This document shows positions 47,202-55,810 of a DNA stretch of 64,000 nt, one piece after another. The notes under the pieces are model-generated. The model worked only from the letters and a program-made list of their open reading frames with translations, made no database searches and had not been told where the DNA came from. The stretch comes from Streptomyces bicolor. Lineage in GTDB: Bacteria; Actinomycetota; Actinomycetes; Streptomycetales; Streptomycetaceae. The number at the start of each line of letters is the position of its first letter. Within the stretch, counting starts at the first letter, position 1. A program made the position numbers and the translations under genes. The DNA is taken from assembly GCF_000719285.1 (NCBI RefSeq), contig NZ_JOFS01000027.1, positions 1-64,000 on the forward strand, given 5' to 3'.

Positions 47202-49013
47202 TCACCTGGTCGGCTCCAGTTGGGCGTCTCGGCGGACCAGCCCCGCATACCGCCCCTGCCGCTCCAACAGTTCCTCGTGCGTCCCCAGTTCCGCCACGCG
47301 CCCCGCGTCGAGGACCACGATCTGGTCGGCGCCCCGAATGGTGGACAGGCGGTGCGCGATGGTGACCGTGGTGCGGTTGGCGGACAGGGCGTCGATGGCC
47401 TCCTGGACGGCGTGTTCGGTGCGGGTGTCCAGCGCGCTGGTCGCCTCGTCGAGGATGAGGACCGGCGGATCCCGCAGGATCGTACGGGCGATGGCCAGAC
47501 GCTGTTTCTCGCCTCCGGAGAAGCGGTAGCCGCGTTCGCCCACGACGGTGTCGTAGCCGTCGGGCAGGGCGGCGATGTGGTCGTGGATCTGGGCCGCCTT
47601 CGCCGCGGCGTGCAGTTCGTCGTCGGTGGCGTCCGGCTTGGCGAAGCGCAGGTTGTCGGCGACCGAGGCGTGGAAGAGGTACGTCTCCTGCGAGACGACG
47701 CCGACCGCGCGGGCGAGGGTGTCGAAGTCGAGGTCGCGTACGTCGACCCCGTCGAGGGTGACGCGGCCGCCCGTCACGTCGTACAGCCGCGGCACGAGAT
47801 GGCCGAGGGTCGACTTTCCGGCGCCGGTCGGGCCGACGACCGCGAGGCTGCCGCCCGGCGGGACGGTGAGGTCGATGCCGTCGAGGATGGCGCCCCGCTG
47901 GTCGTCGTCGCCGTCGTACCGGAACTCGACGTTCTCGAAGCGGACCTCGCCCTTGACGCGGTCGAGGTGGACGGGGTCCGTCCGCTCGGTGATGTCGATG
48001 GGCAGGTCGAGGTACTCGAAGATGCGCTGGAAGAGCGCGAGCGAGGCCTGGATCTGGACGCCGGTGGACAGCAGGCTGACGGCCGGGCGGAACAGGCCCT
48101 GCTGGAGCGAGACGAAGGCGACGATCGTGCCGATGGAGACCTGCGGGCCGCCGAGTTGGAGGGCCATTCCCGCGGTCCAGTAGATGACGGCGGGCATCGC
48201 GGCCATGACGATGGTGATGACGGCCATGCGCCAGCGGCCCGCCATGTTCGACCTCACCTCGAGGTCGACCAGCCGCTCGGACTCGTCGGCGAAGGCCGTC
48301 GTGAGCGAGTCGGACCGGCCCATCGTGCGGCCGAGCAGGATGCCGCTGACCGAGAGCGACTCGGTGACCGTGGCGGCCATCGCGGCCATCTGCTTCTGCC
48401 GCTGGGTGGTGATCTTCTTGCGCTCGTTGCCGACGCGGCGGCTGATCCAGACGAAGACCGGCAGCAGGAGCAGCGACACGACGGTCAGCCGCCAGTCGAG
48501 CGCGATCATCGCGACGATCGTGGCGACCACGCTGGTGGCGTTGGAGACCAGCGAGGTGGCGGTGGAGGTGACGGTCGCCTGCATGCCGCCGATGTCGTTG
48601 GCGATGCGGGACTGGACCTCGCCGGTGCGGGTGCGGGTGAAGAAGGCGAGCGACATGCGCTGGAGGCGGCCGTAGACCGCGGTGCGCAGGTCGTGCATGA
48701 CGCGCTGGCCGACCGTGGTGGAGATCAGCGTCTGCAGCACGCCGAACACGCTGGTGAGGACGGCACTGAGGATCATGCCCAGCGCGAGCAGACTGAGCAG
48801 CCCGGTGCGGCCCTCGGGGATCGCGACGTCGAGGATCGCCTTCAGCAGGAAGGGCGTGGCGACGCCGACCAGCGACGAGGCGCCGACGAGCAGGCCGACG
48901 ACGGCGAGGCGGCCGCGGTACGGACGGAAGAGCTTCAGGATGCGGCGCACCTGCCGTGGTTGCTGGTTCTCGGCGGCGGGTGGCGTCCAGGTGGGTGCGT
49001 TGTCGGGATGCAT
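47202..49013 (-). CDS. ABC multidrug exporter (fused permease-ATPase half-transporter)
   Basis: A 603-residue homodimer-type ABC exporter. About six membrane helices (residues 30-330) include the coupling region. The ATPase has Walker A GPTGAGKST, Q-loop VVSQETYLFHASVADN, signature FSGGEKQRLAIARTIL, Walker B VLILDEATSALDTRTEHAVQ and switch His in VTIAHRLSTIRGAD. All catalytic motifs are intact. It is divergent from a MarR regulator with a shared palindromic operator candidate, so it is probably drug- or metabolite-inducible export. No partner gene is needed. Confidence 0.92.
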   Translation of the reverse strand: MHPDNAPTWTPPAAENQQPRQVRRILKLFRPYRGRLAVVGLLVGASSLVGVATPFLLKAILDVAIPEGRTGLLSLLALGMILSAVLTSVFGVLQTLISTTVGQRVMHDLRTAVYGRLQRMSLAFFTRTRTGEVQSRIANDIGGMQATVTSTATSLVSNATSVVATIVAMIALDWRLTVVSLLLLPVFVWISRRVGNERKKITTQRQKQMAAMAATVTESLSVSGILLGRTMGRSDSLTTAFADESERLVDLEVRSNMAGRWRMAVITIVMAAMPAVIYWTAGMALQLGGPQVSIGTIVAFVSLQQGLFRPAVSLLSTGVQIQASLALFQRIFEYLDLPIDITERTDPVHLDRVKGEVRFENVEFRYDGDDDQRGAILDGIDLTVPPGGSLAVVGPTGAGKSTLGHLVPRLYDVTGGRVTLDGVDVRDLDFDTLARAVGVVSQETYLFHASVADNLRFAKPDATDDELHAAAKAAQIHDHIAALPDGYDTVVGERGYRFSGGEKQRLAIARTILRDPPVLILDEATSALDTRTEHAVQEAIDALSANRTTVTIAHRLSTIRGADQIVVLDAGRVAELGTHEELLERQGRYAGLVRRDAQLEPTR

Positions 49014-49057
49014 GGGCTCCTACGGAGGTGTGGTGAGGCGGACTGACGGACCTTAGC

Positions 49058-49082
49058 TCATTGTTACCTATGCTCACAATGA
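49058..49082. promoter_or_regulatory. inverted repeat, candidate MarR operator
   Basis: TCATTGT (49058-49064) and its exact complement ACAATGA (49076-49082) are separated by 11 bases, in the A+T-rich 93-bp gap between the ABC exporter and the marR-type gene. Position and length fit an operator repressing both genes. Confidence 0.6.
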
Positions 49083-49106
49083 ATGTCGTCCTGATATTGT
49101 TCCCGC

Positions 49107-49556
49107 ATGACCACCCCCGATCCCGACGGCCCGCTCGCCGAGCAGCTGCTGCGCTTCACCCGCCGGGTCCACCGCATCCAGAAACAGCACCTGCTGCGGT
49201 GCGGCCTGGGTGTCACCCCGGCCCAGTCCCGCCTCCTGCGCACGCTCGCGCACTACGGCTCACCGCCCCGGATGGCCGATCTCGCCGAGCGCCTCGAGGT
49301 GGTCCCGCGCGCGGTGACGTCGCTGGTCGACGGCCTGGAGGCGAGCGGGAAGGTACGACGGGTGCCGGATCCGACGAACCGGCGGGTGATCCGGATCGAG
49401 CTCACCGACGACGGGCGGGGGGCCCTGCGGGAGCTGCATGACGCGCGACGGTCGGCGGCGGAGGAGATTCTGGCGCCGCTCACGGACGAACAGCGCGCGG
49501 TGCTGGGCGAGTTGCTGGACACGCTGATCGATGGGGGAACCGGGCGGCGCTGCTGA
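49107..49556 (+). CDS. MarR-family transcriptional regulator
   Basis: A 149-residue winged-helix regulator. The DNA-binding helix is TPAQSRLLRTLAHYGSPPRMADLAERLEVVPRAVTSLVDGLEASGKVRRVPDPTNRRVIRIELTDDGR, with the beta-wing DPTNRRV typical of MarR. It is divergent from the exporter gene and likely represses it and itself from the palindrome between them, releasing on a small-molecule ligand. The downstream bidirectional terminator ends the transcript. Confidence 0.9.
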   Translation: MTTPDPDGPLAEQLLRFTRRVHRIQKQHLLRCGLGVTPAQSRLLRTLAHYGSPPRMADLAERLEVVPRAVTSLVDGLEASGKVRRVPDPTNRRVIRIELTDDGRGALRELHDARRSAAEEILAPLTDEQRAVLGELLDTLIDGGTGRRC

Positions 49557-49580
49557 ACGGCGGGCGGCGGGCACCGAACG

Positions 49581-49619
49581 GGCCGCGGCCCCCTCCAGTG
49601 GGTGGAGGGGGCCGCGGCC
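49581..49619. terminator. bidirectional transcription terminator
   Basis: A perfect 17-bp stem, GGCCGCGGCCCCCTCCA (49581-49597) and its complement (49603-49619), with a 5-base loop. It stands between the convergent marR-type and dctA genes and can serve both. Confidence 0.8.
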
Positions 49620-49636
49620 TGCTGTGCTGGTTGGGC

Positions 49637-51052
49637 TCAACCGGCCTCGGAAGCGGTCTCCTTGTTCGACTGAGCGGGAACGGTGACCGGCTCCCCGGAC
49701 TCCGGCGTCTCGGACTTCTTGAGCTGCGCCTTCTCCGGTTCCTCGTCCTCCAGATCCACCACGATCTCGCCGTCCAGGACCTTCCTCGCCCGCTCCTTGT
49801 CCAGCGCGCCCTCCCAGCGGGAGACCGCGAAGACGGCGACACAGTTGCCGAGCAGGTTGGTGACGACGCGCATGGAGTCCATGATGCGGTCCACGCCGAG
49901 GAGCAGGGCGACGGCTCCGGCCGGGATGGCGCCCAGCGAGGATGCGGTCGCGGACAGCGCGAGGAACGCCGAGCCGGGGATGCCCGCCATGCCCTTGCTG
50001 GTCAGCATCAGCACCAGGATCACGGTGACCTGCTGGCTGAAGCTGAGGTCCACGCCCACGGCCTGGGCGATGAACAGCGTACCGATGGACAGGTAGAGCG
50101 AGGCGCCGTCGAGGTTGAAGGAGTAGCCCGTCGGCAGCACCAGGCCCACGGAGTCGTCGCGGGCGCCGGCCTTGCGCAGCTTCTGCATCACACGCGGCAG
50201 GACCGACTCGGTGGACGCGGTGCCGAGCGCGAGCAGCATCTCCTCACGGATGTAGCGGAGGAACTTCCAGAGGCTGAGCCCGGTGACGACCTTCAGGGCG
50301 ATGGCGAGGAGCGCGATGAAGAGCGCCGCGGCCGCGTAGCACAGGATGATCAGCTTGCCGTAGGTCTCGATCACCCCGAGCCCGTAGTTGCCGATCAGGA
50401 CGGCCATGGCGCCGAACACCGCGATCGGGGCCAGCCGCATGACGAAGCCCACGATCGCGAAGATGATCTCTTGGGCCTGTTCGATGGCGGGCAGCACCTG
50501 CGGCACCTTGGTGTGGCCGAGGTGCAGCAGCGCGGCGCCCACCAGGCAAGCCAGGATGAGCACCTGGAGCAGGGAGTTCTCGGCGAAGGCGCCGATGAAC
50601 GAGGTGGGAATCGCGTTGAGGGCGAACTCGGTCGTCGAGGGCAGCGAACCGCCGTTCGTCTTCGCGTCGACCGCCGAGGTGTCGAGCGTGGACGGGTCGA
50701 CGTTCATCCCGGACCCGGGCTGGACGACATTCGCGGCGAGGAGCCCGACGAGCAGGGCGAGGGTGCTCGCGACCTCGAACCAGATCAGCGCCTTCAGGCC
50801 GATCCGGCCGAACGCCTTCAGGTCACCGGCCTTGGCGATGCCGACGACGACCACGCAGAACACGAGCGGCGAGATGATCGTCTTGATGAGCCGGATGAAA
50901 CCGTCGCCGAGCGGCTGAAGATCCGCGGCGAAGCCGGGCCACAGCTTCCCGACGACGATTCCGAGCACGAGCGCGCAGGCGACCTGCGCGAAGAGAGAGG
51001 TACGCAGCATGCGTGCGACGCGTCGCGGCAGGGACGGTACGGACGGCGGCAC
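49637..51052 (-). CDS. dctA: C4-dicarboxylate/cation symporter DctA
   Basis: A 471-residue sodium:dicarboxylate symporter of the DAACS/GltP family: eight membrane segments and two hairpins. Landmarks are FIRLIKTIISPLVFCVVVVGIA, TASTESVLPRVMQKL (serine-rich hairpin HP1), PTGYSFNLDGASLYLSIGTLFIAQ (TM7) and TSKGMAGIPGSAFLAL (HP2). The GTG at 51052 has AAGGAG about 5 bases upstream and is preferred to an upstream ORF start. The C-terminal tail is an acidic/basic extension (DGEIVVDLEDEEPEKAQ). It imports succinate, fumarate or malate. Confidence 0.92.
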   Translation of the reverse strand: MPPSVPSLPRRVARMLRTSLFAQVACALVLGIVVGKLWPGFAADLQPLGDGFIRLIKTIISPLVFCVVVVGIAKAGDLKAFGRIGLKALIWFEVASTLALLVGLLAANVVQPGSGMNVDPSTLDTSAVDAKTNGGSLPSTTEFALNAIPTSFIGAFAENSLLQVLILACLVGAALLHLGHTKVPQVLPAIEQAQEIIFAIVGFVMRLAPIAVFGAMAVLIGNYGLGVIETYGKLIILCYAAAALFIALLAIALKVVTGLSLWKFLRYIREEMLLALGTASTESVLPRVMQKLRKAGARDDSVGLVLPTGYSFNLDGASLYLSIGTLFIAQAVGVDLSFSQQVTVILVLMLTSKGMAGIPGSAFLALSATASSLGAIPAGAVALLLGVDRIMDSMRVVTNLLGNCVAVFAVSRWEGALDKERARKVLDGEIVVDLEDEEPEKAQLKKSETPESGEPVTVPAQSNKETASEAG

Positions 51053-51227
51053 GGGCACTCCTTGGGGACGGCGGCACACAGAAGGCCATGGGGCGACGGG
51101 GGACTTCTGCCATACGGAAAGCGGATTCCGTGCCGATCACTTTGCGGGTGATGTTGGTCCCGCACAAGGCCCACGTGTTGCATCCGTGTAAATCACGCCC
51201 TGAGTGACGCATCGCACACACCCCGCC

Positions 51228-52859
51228 TCAACAGCCGCTGCGGTCCTCGGTGAGCACCCCTTGGACGGTGGTCAGAGAACGGTCGTAGCAGCCGCCCGAG
51301 CCGTACAGCCGGTAGCGCTCGTTCGTCGTGCCGACCGCGTGCCGCTGGTCGCGCGGCACGTTCAACGTCCAGGCGGCGTCACCCGTGTAGGTGTCGTCGA
51401 GCCGCGACCACACGGTTCGTCGTCCGTCCTGGGTGGTCACGACCGCGGCACGGTCACCGAGGGTCAGCACGGTGCGCAGCCGGTCGCCCGCGCCGATCGT
51501 GATCGAGCCGTCCATCGTGTACGTCCGCTGAGTACGGGTCGTGCGGGCCGGTCCGCGTCCGTCGACCGTGATCGACTCCTCGTCCGTCCAGGTGGCGTCA
51601 AGAGCGTCCAGGTTCTCGCCGTCGGTCCAGCGGTGCGCGGAGTCGTTCGCGAGCGACCGGCGCACGGTGGTCGTCACCCTGCCGTGCGAGGTGTCGACGT
51701 AGCCCGCGACGGTCAGCCGGTGACCACCCTCGGTGTCCACCCGGTGCTGCGAACCGGGCGTGTACGTCGAGGAGTTGGCGAGGTCGCCGACCCGGTGCGC
51801 GGTGAGCTTCCCGGCGACGTGTGCGCTCTTCGCGTCCTGCCAGACGAGGACGTTCACCGGCGCGCTCCAGCCGCTCTGCCCCTCGGGGACGCCGGCCACG
51901 GAGACCTCGACGCGGTGCGGGCGGCCGTCGTTGAGGATGCCGGCGAACGGAGTCAGGTCGTATTCGATCGGCTTGACGTCGAAGGCGCGCGGTCCCGGGA
52001 TGACGTACCAGAGGAAGGGGTTGGACCAGCCGCCGGTCCACACATGCGGGAACGGCGCGGCGATTCCGGCAAGCCGGCCGTCGACCTTGATCTGCACTTC
52101 GCGGTAGGGGCCGCCGGCGGCCTTGCAGGAGTAGGGCGCCGGGTCGGGCGCCGACAGGTACCAGAACTCCTCGCAGCCGCCGCCGGACCCGGTGGCGTAC
52201 ACCTCGGCGACGATGCGTTCGCTGTTGCGCGGGGTGGTGAGGGTGCCGTTCTGGAGGGTGAGGACGCGGTCGGGGGTGGCGGCCGGGCGGGTGCGGGGCG
52301 CGGCGGGGTAGTCGGTGGCCTCGGCGGAGCGGCCGGCGTAGAACGTCAGCGTGACCTTGACGTCGATGACGCCGGTGTACGTGTCGTTGACCACGTTCCC
52401 GATGAGCATCTCGACGTCCTGGCCACGGCGGAGGGTGTCGCTGTAGCGCGTGACGTCCTTCTCCACGGACCACTCGATGCCGTCGGGCGACGGCTCCGGA
52501 GTCGACGTACGGAAGATCTCGACGCCGCCGACCTGCAGATAGCCGAGCCGGTCGTACTGACGTCCCTTGACCTTGCCGTCCATCCGCAGCACGACCTTGC
52601 TCCAGCGGTCGCCGCAGTCCTTGGGGGGTGTGTACGTGCCCCGGTACGGGGTGAAGTCGCGGAACTGGGCCTCGGCGACGGTGACTTGACAGGACTTGCC
52701 GGAAGGTCTGGTGACGGGTGGGCCGGCGGTGATGGGGTCGTGCCAGTCGGTGCCGAACTCGGCGGGCACATCGGCCGATCGGGCGGGGGCCGCCCCGAGG
52801 AACGAGGTCGCCAGGAGGGTCGCTCCTGCGAGCATGGACATGACGATCCGTCTCTTCAT
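51228..52859 (-). CDS. secreted peptide-N4-asparagine amidase A (PNGase A)-like protein
   Basis: A 543-residue protein with a Sec signal (MKRRIVMSMLAGATLLATSFLGAAPARS). The mature chain matches the PNGase A family: ITAGPPVTRPSGKSCQVTVAEAQFRDFTPYRGTYTPPKDCGDRWSKVVLRMDGKVKGRQYDRLGYLQVGGVEIFRTSTPEPSPDGIEWSVEKDVTRY, then GCEEFWYLSAPD and WWSNPFLWYVIPGPRAFDVKPIEYDLTPFAGILNDG-like segments. PNGase A removes N-glycans from glycopeptides, including those with core alpha-1,3-fucose. It may degrade plant or fungal glycoprotein. It is a single gene with no obvious operon. Confidence 0.82.
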   Translation of the reverse strand: MKRRIVMSMLAGATLLATSFLGAAPARSADVPAEFGTDWHDPITAGPPVTRPSGKSCQVTVAEAQFRDFTPYRGTYTPPKDCGDRWSKVVLRMDGKVKGRQYDRLGYLQVGGVEIFRTSTPEPSPDGIEWSVEKDVTRYSDTLRRGQDVEMLIGNVVNDTYTGVIDVKVTLTFYAGRSAEATDYPAAPRTRPAATPDRVLTLQNGTLTTPRNSERIVAEVYATGSGGGCEEFWYLSAPDPAPYSCKAAGGPYREVQIKVDGRLAGIAAPFPHVWTGGWSNPFLWYVIPGPRAFDVKPIEYDLTPFAGILNDGRPHRVEVSVAGVPEGQSGWSAPVNVLVWQDAKSAHVAGKLTAHRVGDLANSSTYTPGSQHRVDTEGGHRLTVAGYVDTSHGRVTTTVRRSLANDSAHRWTDGENLDALDATWTDEESITVDGRGPARTTRTQRTYTMDGSITIGAGDRLRTVLTLGDRAAVVTTQDGRRTVWSRLDDTYTGDAAWTLNVPRDQRHAVGTTNERYRLYGSGGCYDRSLTTVQGVLTEDRSGC

Positions 52860-52909
52860 GGCCGTGTTCTATGGGGAGTTGGGCATTCGCCGCAATGACG
52901 CCTCCTGCG

Positions 52910-53668
52910 TCAGTGCGAGCTTTTCAGGTCGGCCCTGTCCCCCATCACCACCACGGGATGCCGGTTCGGATCGAGCGTGCGCAGCAGGTACTCCATCGCT
53001 GATTCGGACAAACTCACGCAGGCCGACGTGCCACTGCCGTGGTCCATGTGCAACCAGATGCCACCGCCCTTCGCCTCGCCCTCGGGGCGGGTGGGGTCGT
53101 TGGGCGGGGTGCCCTTGACGCGGTTGTAGTCGATGGCGATGACGTAGTCGAAGTCGTGCCAGTACGACTTCTCCCACCAGCGCGGCGCAGCGAAGGCCGC
53201 GGACCTCGTGTACGGCAGCCCGGACCCGGGGTTCTTCCGTACACCGCCCGCGTCGCTCAGCGTGAACACACCGACTGGGCTCCGCTTGTCGCCCTCGCGG
53301 TGATCGGTCGTCCAGCCCTTCCTGCCGTTGTGCGCGGGCCAGCTGCGGGTGCGTTCCCAGGTGGAGCCTTGTCTGGTGTAGAGCACGACCGTGGATTCCG
53401 GGGAGTCCTTGCCGTCGCCGTAGACCGCCACGACCTGGCGGGAGTCGGCGGGGATGCGCCGCTGCCAGCGGTCGCCGACGCCCGGGATGCGCCTCGGATC
53501 CGGCGTCGGATCCGCGGCGTCGGCCGGGTGCGTGCGGGCGGACTTGCCGACGTCCTCGCCCGCGCCGTGCCGCGCGCCCTGACACGCGGTCAGGGTCGTC
53601 ACGGCCACCAGGAGGGATCCGAGGGCCGCCGTCGCGACCGTCGCACGCCATGCTCCGCCGTTCCGCAT
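52910..53668 (-). CDS. lipoprotein with L,D-transpeptidase (YkuD)-like catalytic domain
   Basis: A 252-residue lipoprotein: signal VATAALGSLLVAVTTLTACQG with lipobox LTAC. The C-terminal part has a YkuD-like fold: SPVGVFTLSDAGGVRKNPGSGLPYTRS, then GGGIWLHMDHGSGTSACVSLSESAMEYLLRTLDPNRHPVVVMG. The H-x(n)-SxxCVSL motif, with cysteine as nucleophile, is that of L,D-transpeptidase-family enzymes in actinobacteria. It likely modifies peptidoglycan cross-links at the membrane exterior. The ATG at 53668 follows GGAG closely. Confidence 0.8.
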   Translation of the reverse strand: MRNGGAWRATVATAALGSLLVAVTTLTACQGARHGAGEDVGKSARTHPADAADPTPDPRRIPGVGDRWQRRIPADSRQVVAVYGDGKDSPESTVVLYTRQGSTWERTRSWPAHNGRKGWTTDHREGDKRSPVGVFTLSDAGGVRKNPGSGLPYTRSAAFAAPRWWEKSYWHDFDYVIAIDYNRVKGTPPNDPTRPEGEAKGGGIWLHMDHGSGTSACVSLSESAMEYLLRTLDPNRHPVVVMGDRADLKSSH

Positions 53669-53725
53669 CACTCCATGGTGACACCGCGTTCGGCATGACC
53701 GCGGGATCGGGGGGCGACGGGGCGG

Positions 53726-53767
53726 GCCGAGTTGCGGGATCGGCGGGACGAGCCGAGTTGCGGGATC
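53726..53767 (+). repeat. 16-bp direct repeat, period 26 bp
   Basis: GCCGAGTTGCGGGATC occurs at 53726-53741 and 53752-53767, in the 312-bp gap between the L,D-transpeptidase-like gene and the ABC exporter pair. The rest of the gap shows no gene. The repeats may bind a regulator or be noncoding satellite material. Confidence 0.45.
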
Positions 53768-53980
53768 CGCCGGCTGGCGGAGTTGGCGACCGCTCCGCGT
53801 TCCCGGTTGGGGACCAGAACTGTGCGGCGCGGCGGAAAACCGTTTGCGTCCGACCACGCTGCGACGCGAACCTGTCACGGTTTGCTGCCGCCGTGCGCGT
53901 CCCCCACCACGCATCGGCACCGGACCGACCCCATCACCCCCATCCCTGATCCCCCCACTGACACGAGCCACTGGGACGTC

Positions 53981-55810
53981 ATGCAGATTCAAGACCTTCC
54001 GTATCCCGATCCAGGTGTGCCGGACGCACGCTCGGGTCCCCGATTCCTGTGGTGGCTCTTCCGGAACCAGCTGGGCGGACAGCTGAAGTCCCTGGCCTGG
54101 GGGCTGCTGCACTTCCTGTCCGTCTCCGCGCTGCCGTTCTGCGTCGGTGTCGCCGTGCAGGCCGTGGTCGACCGCTCGGGTGCGCGACTCGCCCTCGCGG
54201 GCGGCCTGTTGGCACTGTGCGCCGCCGGCAACGCGATCGGCGACACCTTCCTGCACCGCACCGCCGTCACCAACTGGATCACGGCCGCCGCCCGCGTCCA
54301 GCAGGTACTGGCCCGCAAGGCCGCCCAGCTGGGCTCCGCGCTGACCCGACGTGTCGCGGCCGGTGAGGTCGTGGCCGTCTCCACGGGTGACGTCGAGAAG
54401 ATCGGCTGGTTCGTCGAGGCCTGGTCGCGGTTCACCGCGGCGGCGGTCACCATCGTGGTGGTCTGCGTCGGCCTGGTGGTCTACCAGCCGGCGCTCGGTG
54501 TGGTCGTCGCCGTGGGCCTGCCCGTGCTGGCGGTCGCCGTGCTGCCGCTGCTGCCCCGGGCGACCCGGCGGGCCGACTTCCAGCGTGAGAAGGCGGGCCG
54601 CGCCACCGAGTTGGCCTCGGACACCGTCGCCGGACTGCGGGTCCTGCGCGGCATCGGCGGCGAGGAGCTCTTCCTCGACCGCTACCGCAGCGCCTCCCAG
54701 GAGGTACGCCACGCCGCCGTGCGCAGCGCCCGGATGTGGTCCCTGATCTCGGCGATCCAGGTACTGCTGCCGGGCCTGCTGCTGATCGGCGTGGTCTGGT
54801 ACGGCGTCCAACTGGCCCGCGAGGGCCGCGTCACCGTCGGCGAACTCGTCGCCGTCTACAGCTCGATCATGATCCTCACCTATCCGCTCCGGCACTTCGA
54901 AGAGATCGCGATGGCCTACTCCTTCTCACGTCCCTCGGCCCGGCGGGCCGCGCGCGTGCTCTCCCTGGAGCGGGCCACCGACACCGACGGATCGCGCGAC
55001 GGCTCCGAGGTGCCCTCCGGGGACCTGTACGACCCGGCCACCGGACTGCTCGCCCCCACGGGCCGGCTCACCGCCGTGGTGTGCGGCGACCCGGACACGG
55101 CGGGGCGGCTGGCCGAACGGCTGGGCGGCCACGCCTCGGAGGAGGGCACTCCGGTCCTCCTGGGCGGCGTCCCACTGGACGAGTTGCCGCTCGACAGCGC
55201 CCGTACGGCCGTCCTCGTGCAGGACAAGGACCCGGTGCTGCTCTCCGGCACGCTGCGCGAACTGTTCGACGTGCCGAGGTCGGGCGACGTCGGTGCCGAG
55301 GAGGCGCTGGCGGCAGCGCAGTGCGCGGACGTCCTGGCCGCCCTGGTCCAGGGGTCGCTGGGCGCCGAGGACCCGATGGACGCCCGTATCACCGAACGCG
55401 GCCGGTCCCTCTCCGGCGGCCAGCGCCAGCGCCTCGCGCTCGCCCGGTCGCTGATCACGGACCCGGAGGTGCTGGTCCTGGACGAGCCGACGTCGGCCGT
55501 CGACTCCCACACGGAGGCCCGGATCGCGGAGGGCATGCGGAACCTGCGGGCGGGGCGCACCACGGTGGTGTTCACCTCCTCCCCCCTGCTCCTGGACCGC
55601 GCCGACCGGGTCGTCCTCGTCCACGAGGGCGAGGTCGCGGCCGTCGGCGTACACCGCGAGCTGGTCCACGCCGAACCGCGGTACCGGGCGGTGGTGACCC
55701 GGGAGACCGAGGAAGAGGCCGCCCTCAACGGAGCGCTGGGCAAGGAAGCCTCCCAGTCCTCCCTCAAGGACGTACTGAAGGAACTGGAAGAGATCGAGGA
55801 GTCGGCATGA
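53981..55810 (+). CDS. heterodimeric ABC exporter half, degenerate Walker A
   Basis: A 609-residue fused permease-ATPase half. Six membrane helices occupy residues about 25-290. The ATPase has an intact signature (LSGGQRQRLALARSL) and Walker B (VLVLDEPTSAVD) with the catalytic Glu, but the Walker A is degenerate: VVCGDPDTAGRLAERLGG, with no GxxGxGKS/T lysine. Its partner starts at the ATGA overlap. In heterodimers each composite site uses Walker A of one half and the signature of the other, so this half supplies the good signature but a dead Walker A. ATG 53981 is the first start in this frame with a plausible N terminus. Confidence 0.87.
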   Translation: MQIQDLPYPDPGVPDARSGPRFLWWLFRNQLGGQLKSLAWGLLHFLSVSALPFCVGVAVQAVVDRSGARLALAGGLLALCAAGNAIGDTFLHRTAVTNWITAAARVQQVLARKAAQLGSALTRRVAAGEVVAVSTGDVEKIGWFVEAWSRFTAAAVTIVVVCVGLVVYQPALGVVVAVGLPVLAVAVLPLLPRATRRADFQREKAGRATELASDTVAGLRVLRGIGGEELFLDRYRSASQEVRHAAVRSARMWSLISAIQVLLPGLLLIGVVWYGVQLAREGRVTVGELVAVYSSIMILTYPLRHFEEIAMAYSFSRPSARRAARVLSLERATDTDGSRDGSEVPSGDLYDPATGLLAPTGRLTAVVCGDPDTAGRLAERLGGHASEEGTPVLLGGVPLDELPLDSARTAVLVQDKDPVLLSGTLRELFDVPRSGDVGAEEALAAAQCADVLAALVQGSLGAEDPMDARITERGRSLSGGQRQRLALARSLITDPEVLVLDEPTSAVDSHTEARIAEGMRNLRAGRTTVVFTSSPLLLDRADRVVLVHEGEVAAVGVHRELVHAEPRYRAVVTRETEEEAALNGALGKEASQSSLKDVLKELEEIEESA

